The notes under the pieces were generated by a model. That model was not told where the DNA came from and searched no databases. It saw only the letters and a list, made by a program, of their open reading frames with translations. DNA of 64,000 nt, from the NCBI GenBank assembly GCA_026129135.1, contig JAHCIQ010000003.1, positions 1-64,000 on the forward strand, in the 5' to 3' direction. The DNA comes from Cyanobacteria bacterium TGS_CYA1. Lineage in GTDB: Bacteria; Cyanobacteriota; Vampirovibrionia; Obscuribacterales; Obscuribacteraceae. The stretch's first letter is position 1; every line of letters begins with the position of its first letter. The position numbers and the translations under genes were made by a program. Below, in pieces: positions 53,689-62,645 of this stretch.

Positions 53689-54249
53689 ATGAACTCGAAA
53701 TCGAACTCGAACATGAAATTATTCATTCCTGTTTTGATTGCAATATCGTCGCTTGGATTGCAATTGCAGAAAGAAGTTTTCGCTCAAGGACAAAGTGAGA
53801 AGAAAATTTTCTACGAATTACGAGATGCTCTGCGCAACAAACTGGACAATAGCCAAGCACCAGTTGCCCCAAACCAAAATCCCTTGTCGCAAACTCCTGT
53901 GCAGCAGCCGCTTGCACAGCCAATCGCGCAACCTCAGGCGAACGGACTGAAAGAGAGAGCCAAGCAAGAAATCGAGGTTATGATAGATAAGAAACTTGGC
54001 ACCAATTTGAGTCAACAGACGAATGCTCAAAATGCACCGCTTGGTACAAATGTTGCTCCTGTCTCGAACCCAAATGGAATTGTTCCGGGTGTGAATCAAC
54101 AGACCACGCCAGCTCCTGCTGGACAACCAGCTCAAAATGGTTTCAACTTTTCCAATCTGGGTGCAGAATTGAAAGATTTGAAAGTGCCAGAAAAATATAA
54201 ACAAGACTATTATCGCTACAGAAACCAGGTAAAAAATCTGGTCAAATAG
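53689..54249 (+). CDS. Exported Gln/Asn/Pro-rich protein
   Basis: I use the ATG at 53689 (AGGG seven bases upstream), 186 residues; the frame also opens at 53659. After a signal peptide the protein is a low-complexity Gln/Pro/Asn chain (QNPLSQTPVQQPLAQPIAQP) with two short helical parts (ERAKQEIEVMIDKKLGTN and a Tyr/Lys-rich C-terminus). It is divergent from the DUF2071 gene. Probably disordered in the periplasm; function unknown. Confidence 0.65.
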   Translation: MNSKSNSNMKLFIPVLIAISSLGLQLQKEVFAQGQSEKKIFYELRDALRNKLDNSQAPVAPNQNPLSQTPVQQPLAQPIAQPQANGLKERAKQEIEVMIDKKLGTNLSQQTNAQNAPLGTNVAPVSNPNGIVPGVNQQTTPAPAGQPAQNGFNFSNLGAELKDLKVPEKYKQDYYRYRNQVKNLVK

Positions 54250-54251
54250 AT

Positions 54252-55496
54252 TTATCGGTTCAAGCGATCGAGAACCGTTCCATCGTCGGCGATTATTTTA
54301 ATCACTTTGCCATTTTCATCGCATTCAAGCGAAGCTGTGCTTTTGCCTGAGATGAAGCCTGTCCAGCTCGAATAAAGAGTTTTTCCATCAGGCGAAATAT
54401 TGCAATCGCCTTTCACGCCAAACTGCGGCATATTCCATCCGCATTTACGTTCTTTCTGCCAGTAAGTATATTTCAAGCCATTAGAACCAAGAAAATCACC
54501 GCTGATATCTGGTATTGCATTTGGTGAGCGCGAAATAGTCGCTTTATTTGTCGAATTATTGTTCGAGCCGTTTTCTAGCGATATGGGTTCGCTTTCGAGT
54601 GCTTTAAGACTATTTAAAACTTCCTGTGGAACAGGGCGAGGACTGGCTGGATTAATGGCAAGGACTAGCTCGTCACCTTTCCATTTGCTAGCTTCGAGCA
54701 CAGGTGTCTGGCTTACTCCTCGCTCAGCTGCAACTTGCGATTGAACGCCGGTCTTCAATTTGTTGAAAGCTTCGCTCAATTTTGTGTCGCTTCCATTTGT
54801 TTGAAAGCTTTCGATTAGGGTATGAGTGAACACGCCGTTTTTATAATTCTTCGATTCCCAGGAGGATTCAGATTTTGCGCTCGAGCAAATTACAGCATGA
54901 CCTGTACCTTGCGCTATTTGAGCTGCGTCTACATTGGCGGTGCGAATCAAGCCTTTGCTGGCGCTGGCACCACCTGAATGACAAGCATCCAGAATAATCA
55001 AAACACGTTTTGCTCTGACTCGTTGTTTGATTGTCTCGGCTAAATTTTGAATTGAAATTCCAGTGGTGAAGAGCTTGTCTGGGTTCGTGTCATGTGCCAC
55101 CAGATAATTGATACCGGCTACATCCATATCGGATGGGCTTCCGTGACTAGAGAAATAAATCACCACTAAGTCAGATTCGATGGCAACGCGTGGTAACCAG
55201 GTGTCGCCCAGAGACTCCATGATATTGTCTCTGGTGGCTCTTTCATTTTCCAGGCTCAAAATATGGTCGGCAGCGAAATGACATTTGTTGATCAGAAAAT
55301 CTTTGAAATCTCCGGCATCCTTCGCCGCATATTTCAAATTTAGAGAAGGGCGATCGAATTTGCTAATCCCGACTAGCAGTGCCCATTTATCAGTGACTGG
55401 GGTACTAGAATCGAAATTATCGCTGTCCTGGGATAGCGCAGGAAGCAACCCCTGAAAGGAGAGAAAAATAATAGATGTCAAAAATAGCTTTTTCAT
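54252..55496 (-). CDS. Exported caspase-fold (C14) peptidase
   Basis: A 414-residue protein with a signal peptide (1-22), a caspase-like domain (about 36-280) and a C-terminal beta domain (about 335-410). The catalytic dyad is intact: His119 in VVIYFSSHGS and Cys172 in ILDACHSGG; WALLVGISKFDR is the typical first strand. Caspase-fold proteases in prokaryotes cut after Arg/Lys or other residues and serve in signalling or cell death. Here export to the periplasm is predicted. It lies 24 bases after the second ATPase gene, so it is the last gene of the RGG/ATPase/ATPase run. Confidence 0.9.
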   Translation of the reverse strand: MKKLFLTSIIFLSFQGLLPALSQDSDNFDSSTPVTDKWALLVGISKFDRPSLNLKYAAKDAGDFKDFLINKCHFAADHILSLENERATRDNIMESLGDTWLPRVAIESDLVVIYFSSHGSPSDMDVAGINYLVAHDTNPDKLFTTGISIQNLAETIKQRVRAKRVLIILDACHSGGASASKGLIRTANVDAAQIAQGTGHAVICSSAKSESSWESKNYKNGVFTHTLIESFQTNGSDTKLSEAFNKLKTGVQSQVAAERGVSQTPVLEASKWKGDELVLAINPASPRPVPQEVLNSLKALESEPISLENGSNNNSTNKATISRSPNAIPDISGDFLGSNGLKYTYWQKERKCGWNMPQFGVKGDCNISPDGKTLYSSWTGFISGKSTASLECDENGKVIKIIADDGTVLDRLNR

Positions 55497-55520
55497 AAAT
55501 TTAAATTTTAGACGATTATA

Positions 55521-56342
55521 TCAATCCTCATTCTTTTTATCCTCTGTGTTAGATTCCTCCAACCAATCGAGCAGCGGGGTTGGTCTCAATAATTGTTGGA
55601 TTCGACGGGGATAATTATTGAGGAAGTCACGAGTGATTTGAAAATGCTCTGTCTCTTCAAAGTTCACTTGACGATGACCATCCTCGTTGAAAAGATAAAT
55701 CCGACTTCTGGGATATGCTAAGAGAATCGCAGAGTGCGTGGCGATGACGAATTGAGATTGACTTTCGACGAGATCGTGAATACGAACTAGAGCAGATAAT
55801 AGTCTGGTGGCTGACAACGCTGCCTCAGGTTCGTCGAGGAAATAAAGACCATTTCCTCTGAAACCAGTAGTAAATAATTCTAAAAATGACTCACCATGCG
55901 ACATTTCATGCAAGGATTCTCCTTTGAATCTACTGAAGACATCTGATTTGCTCAACCAAGACCCGGGTTCTCTCCAGGTCTTTTCGAGCAAATTACCCAT
56001 CTGGTGCATACTTTCTGCTCTGAAAAAGTATTTGTCTTGAGGACGAATATAATTTTTCTGGCATTTAATATGCTGATGCAAAGGCGATTTATCATAACGC
56101 GAAGAAAACTTGATATTTTTTGCGCCCCCAACAGCGGATAGGTCGAAGCTCTCAGCTATAGCCTCAAGAATTGTGGATTTACCGCTTCCGTTTTCGCCTA
56201 CGAAGAATGTTACGTCCGGGTGAAAATCTAAATAGTCTATCGACTGGATTGCCGGGATGTTAAAAGGAAAAACTTTTCCTTCTTTGCCTTTAGGCTTTTC
56301 GATGTGAATTGATTTGAGATATGGTTTTGCTTCTGTTTGCAT
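55521..56342 (-). CDS. COG3910-type ATPase, tandem copy 2
   Basis: A small ABC-like predicted ATPase, 273 residues from the ATG at 56340-56342; a TTG at 56351 overlaps the upstream TGA. Walker A VGENGSGKST, signature-like MSHGESFLELF, Walker B GLYFLDEPEAALS and the H-loop FVIATHS are all intact. It has no membrane segment and no DNA-binding part. It is about as similar to its upstream neighbour as recently duplicated genes are (same length, same blocks). COG3910 is named 'predicted ATPase'; function unknown. The two may form a heterodimer. Confidence 0.85.
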   Translation of the reverse strand: MQTEAKPYLKSIHIEKPKGKEGKVFPFNIPAIQSIDYLDFHPDVTFFVGENGSGKSTILEAIAESFDLSAVGGAKNIKFSSRYDKSPLHQHIKCQKNYIRPQDKYFFRAESMHQMGNLLEKTWREPGSWLSKSDVFSRFKGESLHEMSHGESFLELFTTGFRGNGLYFLDEPEAALSATRLLSALVRIHDLVESQSQFVIATHSAILLAYPRSRIYLFNEDGHRQVNFEETEHFQITRDFLNNYPRRIQQLLRPTPLLDWLEESNTEDKKNED

Positions 56343-56347
56343 AGAAT

Positions 56348-57160
56348 TCAATTATCTTCTTCTGAATATTCGTCATCAAAATCGTCATCATCATTACTGG
56401 ATTCGTCGGTAAGTAGTTGCTCCAGACGGCGCTTGTAATTGTTTAAAAAATCACGGGTGATTTTGTAGTGTTCTGTTTCTTCGTAAGCTATTTTCCGACA
56501 ACCATCATTGTCGAACAGAAAAATGGTGGCATTTGGATACGCCATCAAAATAGGCGAATGAGTTGCGATGATAAACTGAGATTGCAATTTTACTAAGTCA
56601 TCGATGCGAACCAGTGCAGATAATTGCCTGCTTGGTGATAAGGCTGCTTCAGGTTCGTCCAATACATAGAATCCGTTTCCGCTTAAACCCCGGGTTAGCA
56701 AAGATAAAAAGGATTCACCGTGCGATTGTTCATGTAAGGACTTCCCTCCGTATCTTTTAAACACGATTTCTTTAGTGGTGTCAGCTTCGGGATCACGCCA
56801 GAGGTCTTCCAAATAATCTGCAATATTGAAAAAGCTTTCGGCGCGCAGAAAAAATCTATCACGAGGTTTTTGGAAACTTTTTTTGCCGCGTACAAAATCA
56901 GATAATTTCGCATCTCCGTATCTGTCTTCAACAACGAAATTGCCAGTTCCGCCTTCGCCTTTAAGTTGCATGCTGCCTGCAATCGCTTCTAGCAATGTTG
57001 ACTTGCCAGAGCCGTTTTCGCCCACTAAAAAAGTGACGTCTGGATGAAAATCCATGCGCTCCAAATTAGCTATTGCTGGAATGCTGAATGGAAAACTTCG
57101 GGCTGCTTTGCCCTCAGGTCTATCTAAGGTAATCGATTTAAGATATGGCTTTATTTCCAT
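56348..57160 (-). CDS. COG3910-type ATPase, tandem copy 1
   Basis: A 270-residue ATPase with Walker A GENGSGKS (47-54), signature SHGES (146-150), Walker B VLDEPEAALS (166-175) and H-loop IIATHSP. Its acidic C-terminus (DDDFDDEYSEEDN) is the main difference from copy 2. It starts 20 bases after the stop of the RGG gene and its stop overlaps the start region of copy 2, so these are one operon. Confidence 0.85.
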   Translation of the reverse strand: MEIKPYLKSITLDRPEGKAARSFPFSIPAIANLERMDFHPDVTFLVGENGSGKSTLLEAIAGSMQLKGEGGTGNFVVEDRYGDAKLSDFVRGKKSFQKPRDRFFLRAESFFNIADYLEDLWRDPEADTTKEIVFKRYGGKSLHEQSHGESFLSLLTRGLSGNGFYVLDEPEAALSPSRQLSALVRIDDLVKLQSQFIIATHSPILMAYPNATIFLFDNDGCRKIAYEETEHYKITRDFLNNYKRRLEQLLTDESSNDDDDFDDEYSEEDN

Positions 57161-57180
57161 ATCGCTCGAGTCAGATTGAG

Positions 57181-58380
57181 TTATCTACCGCGTCCGCGAC
57201 TTCCGCCGCCGCCGCCACCAGCTCTACCGCGACCACCGCCACTGCCAGAACCACCGGCTCTGCCGCGACCGCCACCGCCACCAAATCCGCCACCGGAGCC
57301 ACCCGAACCGCCGGATCTGCCGCGACCTGCGCCGCCACCAAATCCGCCACCGGAGCCACCCGAACCACCGGATCTGCCGCGACCTGCGCCGCCACCAAAT
57401 CCGCCACCAGAGCCACCCGAACCACCGGATCTGCCGCGTGCACCGCCGCCGCCATATCCGCCGCCAGAGCCGCCCGAACCGCCAGATCTGCCACGACCTG
57501 CGCCGCCGCCATATCCGCCTCCGCCACTAGATCCACCAGATCTGCCGCGACCAGCACCGCCACCATATCCGCCGCCCGTGCCGCCTTCGCCACCAGATCC
57601 ACCAGATCTGCCGCGTCCAGCACCGCCGCCATAACCGCCGCCCGAACCACCATAACCGCCGCCCGAGCCGCCTTCGCCACCAGAGCTACCGGATCTGCCG
57701 CGACCCGCGCCGCCACCATATCCGCCGCCACCACCAGATCTGCCGCGACCTGCGCCGCCACCATATCCGCCGCCGCCACCAGACCTGCCGCGACCACCGC
57801 CGCCGCCGCCGCCAAAGCTGCGACCTCTACCAAAACCGCCGCCACCTGCACGACCGCGTTCTCTGTCGCCCTGATCTTTGAATCTTGGCTTGCGTTCGGT
57901 GTTTTCTGATTCATCGTCGTCGGGCTCTTCCAAATCTTTGAAAGAATCCAGATCAACTTCTTCTCCAGGCTCGAAATCTTTTTTCTTTTCTCTTGGCTCT
58001 GGGCTCCAGCGAGTTGTTTTAGTTTCGTTCTCGTTTTTGAACTCAGACTTGTACTGGCGCTGGTTCATGCCTCTTGCATCAGCTTGAGTAGTCAAAACGT
58101 ATTTCAGAATTTCGGTCAGAAATGTCGTAACTGACATTTTAGCTTCTTCAGCTAAGCCTTCGGCAATGTCTAGCATGCGAGGCGAAAGAGTCAAATTGAC
58201 ATTAGCTGGTTTTGCTGGACGTGGTCCTCGCTCAGCTCGTTGCGGACGATCGCCGCTCTCTTCGTCACTTTGCTCATCTTTTGAACGCTTTTCTTTGTAG
58301 GCTGAAGCATCTTCTTGCGACATGCGCAAAGTGCGGCGTTTTTCCTCGCCCAGGGAGTCCTTCTTGTCATCGCTAGTCAT
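57181..58380 (-). CDS. RGG-repeat protein with ribbon-helix-helix-like N-terminus
   Basis: 399 residues from the ATG at 58378-58380 (GGAAG five bases upstream). A charged N-terminus (1-55) is followed by a ribbon-helix-helix-like segment (NVNLTLSPRMLDIAEGLAEE, then AKMSVTTFLTEILKYVL), an acidic linker, and about 220 residues of Gly/Arg repeats (GRGRSGGSGG, GGGYGGGAGRGRSGG). RGG repeats bind RNA and can drive condensates; the RHH-like part may bind DNA. Long plus-strand frames over the repeats are artefacts of its GC-rich sequence. It is the first gene of the RGG-ATPase-ATPase-caspase run; a full promoter region is not visible. Confidence 0.8.
   Translation of the reverse strand: MTSDDKKDSLGEEKRRTLRMSQEDASAYKEKRSKDEQSDEESGDRPQRAERGPRPAKPANVNLTLSPRMLDIAEGLAEEAKMSVTTFLTEILKYVLTTQADARGMNQRQYKSEFKNENETKTTRWSPEPREKKKDFEPGEEVDLDSFKDLEEPDDDESENTERKPRFKDQGDRERGRAGGGGFGRGRSFGGGGGGGRGRSGGGGGYGGGAGRGRSGGGGGYGGGAGRGRSGSSGGEGGSGGGYGGSGGGYGGGAGRGRSGGSGGEGGTGGGYGGGAGRGRSGGSSGGGGYGGGAGRGRSGGSGGSGGGYGGGGARGRSGGSGGSGGGFGGGAGRGRSGGSGGSGGGFGGGAGRGRSGGSGGSGGGFGGGGGRGRAGGSGSGGGRGRAGGGGGGSRGRGR
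57190..57850 (-). repeat. GC-rich RGG-encoding repeats
   Basis: Irregular GC-rich repeats of about 45-60 bp encode Gly/Arg/Ser/Tyr modules (GRGRSGGSGGSGGGFGGG and variants). They are much richer in GC than the flanking genes and prone to length change without frame loss. Confidence 0.75.
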
Positions 58381-58448
58381 ATATGCTTCCAACCTTCTAT
58401 AAGATTGTCAGATCATACAGGACAATACCGCTTTACTTCTTGATATGC

Positions 58449-59519
58449 TTATCTTTGAGCTATTTTGTTTTGGGCTCTAAAGCGCATCTGTGAGGCTTCA
58501 GCAGGTCTTGCGGTCGCTTGCAATAATTCGGCATAATTGTTCAAGGCGCTTGCAAGTCCGTTCTTACTTTCTTGTGTTTTGTCATAAATGGCGATTGATT
58601 GCTTGTAGTAAGTCTCAGCATCAGCCATTCTGTTCTGCACGCGGCAAATTAGCGCCAGATTATTATAGGCATTTGCCAGATGGGGACTGTCTTTATCCAG
58701 TTTTGTTTGATAAATTGCCACTGCACGTTTGAGAATCGGTTCGGCTTCAGAATAGCGTTTTTGCAATCTCAAGACTTCTGCCAGATTTACAAGCGAATTT
58801 GCAGCATTGACGCTGTCTTTACCTGAGGTTCGCTCGAATGTCGATAAAGACCAGCGGAACAAAGGTTCTGCCTGTGCCACTTTGCCTTGCATGAAATAAA
58901 GTCCGCCTAGATTGTTTCGAACAATGGCGACTTTAGTGCTTTCAGCACCGAATTTCTTTTCATATATTGCAGATGCTTCTTTGAACATGGCTTCTGCTTG
59001 AGGATAAAAACCGGTTGTGTAATACAGCTCTCCAAGCGCGTTTTCGCTGTCGGCAATTGCTGGGTCCCCTGCATCTAGATTGTTTTCTCTGATGGTGAGA
59101 GCTTGCTGCAAAACTTCTTCCGCTTTTTCATGTTGGCCCTCTTGAAAGAGGGCGGAACCTGCACCGGTAAGGCTTTCAGCTAACTGCAGAAGTTGCGGAC
59201 GCATAGCTTTGTTTTGAATTTCAGCCGCGTCTTCGAAAAATTTTCTCGATTCGCTATATTTGCCTTGATTAGCCTTTATCTTGCCCATCGATAAAAGAAG
59301 AGATGCTTTGCCTAGATCTTCTTGTTTGCCTTTTTCTTTGGTTGAGATCGCGTTTTGAAGTACGTTTTGCGCCTGGGTATAATTATCCTTTTCGATAAGT
59401 TTATCGGCTTCGGACTTCATGTTGCCTGGATCCGAGTGGAAGACTGCAAACCCAGCGGCTAGGAGTATACTGGCTCCCAGAGCGGGAAGTGCCAGATATT
59501 TGAATTTTTTACTTTGCAT
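58449..59519 (-). CDS. Membrane-anchored or exported TPR protein
   Basis: A 356-residue protein with an N-terminal hydrophobic segment (KYLALPALGASILLAAGFAV) that serves as signal or anchor. About seven TPR units of the kinesin-light-chain-like 42-residue form follow (ASLLLSMGKIKANQGKYSES, ENALGELYYTTGFYPQAEAM, VRNNLGGLYFMQGKVAQAEP, NAYNNLALICRVQNRMADAE). It lies directly upstream of the RGG gene on the same strand (68 bases to the RGG start). Confidence 0.85.
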   Translation of the reverse strand: MQSKKFKYLALPALGASILLAAGFAVFHSDPGNMKSEADKLIEKDNYTQAQNVLQNAISTKEKGKQEDLGKASLLLSMGKIKANQGKYSESRKFFEDAAEIQNKAMRPQLLQLAESLTGAGSALFQEGQHEKAEEVLQQALTIRENNLDAGDPAIADSENALGELYYTTGFYPQAEAMFKEASAIYEKKFGAESTKVAIVRNNLGGLYFMQGKVAQAEPLFRWSLSTFERTSGKDSVNAANSLVNLAEVLRLQKRYSEAEPILKRAVAIYQTKLDKDSPHLANAYNNLALICRVQNRMADAETYYKQSIAIYDKTQESKNGLASALNNYAELLQATARPAEASQMRFRAQNKIAQR

Positions 59520-59524
59520 AATTC

Positions 59525-60142
59525 CTACCTCAGTCCGTTTTTCAAGAGTCCATATGCTAGACCAGCAGCCGATCCTACGCCAAGTCCTTGCCAGGCTCTT
59601 TTGCTGCGACGGCTAGCTGCTGCCCCAAAGCCAAGACCCACAAGACCGCCAGTGGCGACGTCCCTGACAATCGGGTGGCGTTTGAGCGTGTCGCTGGATC
59701 GTACAAGACCCACTCCAGCTCCCGTTCCTGCTCCAATCAACCCGCCTCGAACCACTCCTCGTCCACTTATAAGTCCAGTAACAGCTCCGGCTGCAGCGCC
59801 TACACCGGCGCCTACTGTGGCAGCTTTAACTTTTGGATGTCGTTGAAAGAACGTACGATTATCTTTGACATAAACTCGTTGAATTACTGGTTGTTTAACC
59901 ACTACATATTTAGTGGCATTTGAGTGATAGACTGCCGTTCTAGAAGGCAATGCTCTGCTTGGAACCTGTACATAAGTGGTATCGAGCGCAGGAGTCTGTT
60001 TGATTAGGCGCGGCATTGAGGCGCTATTTTGAATGTTTCCTGTAAGTAATGTCTGGGCTCGAACTGCTTCGTTTAAACCTAGGGATGAAAACCCTACTGT
60101 GCTTATCGATATTAAGCATATCGCCCGCTGGATGCTGTTCAT
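59525..60142 (-). CDS. Exported glycine-zipper protein
   Basis: A protein of 205 residues from the ATG at 60142 (MNSIQRA); an ATG two codons upstream is also possible. Signal peptide, then a linker (VYVKDNRTFFQRHPKVKAAT), then glycine-zipper helices (VGAGVGAAAGAVTGLISGRG, GLIGAGTGAGVGLV, GGLVGLGFGAAA, LGVGSAAGLAYGLL). Such zipper proteins often line envelope membranes. It is five bases upstream of the TPR gene and thus probably the first gene of this run. Confidence 0.75.
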   Translation of the reverse strand: MNSIQRAICLISISTVGFSSLGLNEAVRAQTLLTGNIQNSASMPRLIKQTPALDTTYVQVPSRALPSRTAVYHSNATKYVVVKQPVIQRVYVKDNRTFFQRHPKVKAATVGAGVGAAAGAVTGLISGRGVVRGGLIGAGTGAGVGLVRSSDTLKRHPIVRDVATGGLVGLGFGAAASRRSKRAWQGLGVGSAAGLAYGLLKNGLR

Positions 60143-60330
60143 ACGCAATCTCCAAAATTTTCAAAGTTCACATGCGGTCTAACGACGCCCGTGAATTGTC
60201 AATGTTCCGCTAGTTTTGGCTAGATTAACTGAACTTAAAGAGCTCGTAGCGCCAGATCTAACCTGTTTTAGCATGATGGATCTATCATGATGCCAGCGTG
60301 AAATCTTCCTTCTGTAGAGAGCCTTATTCC

Positions 60331-61557
60331 ATGAGCACCGCATCAAAGACCAAAACGACACTGCCTCTTGAAAAGATTCAAACCAAATTGAGCGAACATT
60401 CTTTTGGCGGTTGGCTTTTCTATTTTTTCAAAAATAACGACCCTATTGCGCTTGGAACCCTCAAGTTGACCGAGACGCACATGTTTTCAAGACGCTGGTA
60501 CTATTTCGTACCTGCAAAAGGTGAGCCGGTAAAACTAGTACATAAAATTGAATCAAGTGCACTCGATTCGCTTCCTGGGCGCAAAGTGGAATATGTCGGC
60601 TGGCAGGAAATGGAAACGGCGCTCAGAGAAATTCTTTCTGATGCTAAAAACGTAGCTATGCAGTATTCACCTAAGAATGCCGTTCCATACGTGTCTAGAG
60701 TGGATGCCGGTACTATCGAATTGATAAACTCGCTTGGGGTGCAAGTGGTTTCGTCTGCTGATCTGGTCTCATATTTCGAGGCGACCTGGTCTGAAGAACA
60801 GCTACAAAGCCATATTTTCGCTACTGAAAAATTAAAGGAAATCGTGCACCAGGCGTTTTTCCAGGTCAAAAAAGAATTGAGCGCTGGAAAGGCTCTTACC
60901 GAATACGATATTCAGCAATTCATCGTCGATAAATTCAAAGAAAACAAGCTTTACACCTACTCACCGCCGATAGTGGCAGTGAATGAGAATAGTGGAAATC
61001 CCCATTATCAACCCACTCAAGAAGTGCACAAGCCAATTAAGACGGGCGATTTTCTGCTAATTGATTTGTGGGCAAAACAGGAAAATGTTCCCCAGTCTAT
61101 TTATGGTGACATCACCTGGACCGCTTTCGTGGGCGATACCATTCCCCAAAAATATATCGATATATTTGAAATCGTGAGAGATGCACGAAATGCTGGTCTC
61201 AATTTTGTCAAAGAAGCAGTTGGCTCTGGCAAAAAAATATTTGGATGGCAGGTCGATGATGTCACGCGCAATCATATAAAAGAAAAGGGTTATGGCAAAT
61301 ACTTTGTTCATCGCACCGGTCACTCGATAGGCGAGGAAGTACATGGAAACGGAGCGAACATCGATAATTTGGAGACCAGAGACGAGCGAGAATTATTGCC
61401 TAACACTGGATTTTCAATTGAGCCTGGAATTTATATGAGCGAGTTTGGCGTACGCAGCGAAATCGATGTGTATATTGGTGATTCTAAAAACGTGATTGTT
61501 GCTGCAAGCCCCATTCAAGAAGAATTGATTGCGATAATGAAAATGGAGAACAATTAA
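60331..61557 (+). CDS. M24-family Xaa-Pro aminopeptidase-like protein
   Basis: A 408-residue protein from the ATG at 60331 (the frame also opens at a GTG at 60298). The C-terminal half has the pita-bread fold with all five metal ligands: Asp in LLIDLWAK, Asp in YGDITWT, His in HRTGHSIG, Glu in FSIEPGIYM and Glu in VRSEIDVYI. The N-terminal half (about 1-180) is the creatinase-like domain. It removes N-terminal residues before Pro; cytosolic. The next gene starts two bases after its stop. Confidence 0.9.
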   Translation: MSTASKTKTTLPLEKIQTKLSEHSFGGWLFYFFKNNDPIALGTLKLTETHMFSRRWYYFVPAKGEPVKLVHKIESSALDSLPGRKVEYVGWQEMETALREILSDAKNVAMQYSPKNAVPYVSRVDAGTIELINSLGVQVVSSADLVSYFEATWSEEQLQSHIFATEKLKEIVHQAFFQVKKELSAGKALTEYDIQQFIVDKFKENKLYTYSPPIVAVNENSGNPHYQPTQEVHKPIKTGDFLLIDLWAKQENVPQSIYGDITWTAFVGDTIPQKYIDIFEIVRDARNAGLNFVKEAVGSGKKIFGWQVDDVTRNHIKEKGYGKYFVHRTGHSIGEEVHGNGANIDNLETRDERELLPNTGFSIEPGIYMSEFGVRSEIDVYIGDSKNVIVAASPIQEELIAIMKMENN

Positions 61558-61559
61558 AA

Positions 61560-62567
61560 ATGTTGCAAAAATTTAGTTTCATTTTCAGTTCCAGTTCCAT
61601 TCTCTCCTTTATTGCCTCAGTTTTACTTGCAAATCCGGCTTTCAGTCTGGCTCAGCAAGTGGTGCAGGAGGGCGGACCATTTGTTTGTCAGGGGACTGGC
61701 AAAATGGAAAAATTTTCCAGTGCAATTACTGTTACTGCCCAACAAGAAACACAACCTTTGTGGATCACGTTCTATAACGGATATGGTGGCAGACCAGGAT
61801 TTAGCTGGATTCGAGTTTTTCTGTCACCTCCGGGACAACGTCAGGGCGAGATTGGAGAAATTCTTGCTGACGAAAATGCTTTTACTCAAAAACATGCCAT
61901 CACGGTTGATGTCTCTGGATTACTTTCTAAGAACGGCAAACAATTGTTTGTGGAAGGAGAAGGAAGTAAGGGAGCCCTTTTTAGTTTTGCTCTGACCACA
62001 GTCAAAAATAAATTGACTGTGCTTGACTGTACCAAAATACAAGAAGGCAAAGAAGTTTTGATTCATGGCACTGGATTCAGTGTGAATCCGCAAGAAAATA
62101 GTGTAAGTTTTGACGGCAAGCCTGCTCAAGTGTTGCAGTCAAATTCACGGATACTTGTGGTGAAACCTCCTACTGGACTTGCATCTTCAGGAAAAATCTC
62201 ACTTGTCGTAAGCGCTCTTGGTGAAACAAGCGAACCTATAAAGGTAGGGGTTGTTGCTCTTCCTCCCCACCTGACTTCGATGTCACCATATGGTGGACCA
62301 GCGGGCGGATATATAACTATTTCGGGTTCTAATTTTTCTACAGTAGCAGATCAAAACATAGTTAGAATCGGTTCTTTCACAGCCAACGTTACTTCTGTAG
62401 GCACGAATTCGCTCACCTGCGAAATCCCTGATTGGGGCTCTGCGGGTGGCACGTTACCAGTGCGTGTAATTAGCAATGGCGTGCCATCAGATAATACGTT
62501 GAGTTTCTGGTGCATGTCGCGTTATTACGGCGGTGATCCTTCAGCTCCTACTTATCAAAACGATTAG
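61560..62567 (+). CDS. Exported IPT/TIG-domain protein, paralogue B
   Basis: A 335-residue protein with signal peptide (about 1-32), N-terminal beta domain (about 35-150: ITVTAQQETQPLWITFYNGY) and two IPT/TIG repeats (about 158-240: GKEVLIHGTGFSVNPQENSV; about 245-330: GPAGGYITISGSNFSTVADQ). Same architecture as the 19570 protein. It starts two bases after the M24 gene, so it is cotranscribed with it. Confidence 0.82.
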   Translation: MLQKFSFIFSSSSILSFIASVLLANPAFSLAQQVVQEGGPFVCQGTGKMEKFSSAITVTAQQETQPLWITFYNGYGGRPGFSWIRVFLSPPGQRQGEIGEILADENAFTQKHAITVDVSGLLSKNGKQLFVEGEGSKGALFSFALTTVKNKLTVLDCTKIQEGKEVLIHGTGFSVNPQENSVSFDGKPAQVLQSNSRILVVKPPTGLASSGKISLVVSALGETSEPIKVGVVALPPHLTSMSPYGGPAGGYITISGSNFSTVADQNIVRIGSFTANVTSVGTNSLTCEIPDWGSAGGTLPVRVISNGVPSDNTLSFWCMSRYYGGDPSAPTYQND

Positions 62568-62645
62568 TTCTTACCGTTTTAAGAGCTGGGAACATTCGAA
62601 TCTCATTTTCGTTCTAATAATTTAGAAAGAAATGAGGCAACTACT

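Noticed and set aside
54256-54277. Hairpin CGGTTC..GAACCG between convergent genes
   Set aside because: Stem of six pairs, no T-run; too weak for a terminator call.
57145-57956. Plus- and minus-strand Ala/Thr- or Pro-rich frames over the RGG gene
   Set aside because: Produced by GC-rich glycine codons in other frames; the RGG frame has an N-terminal domain, a ribosome site and tight operon spacing.
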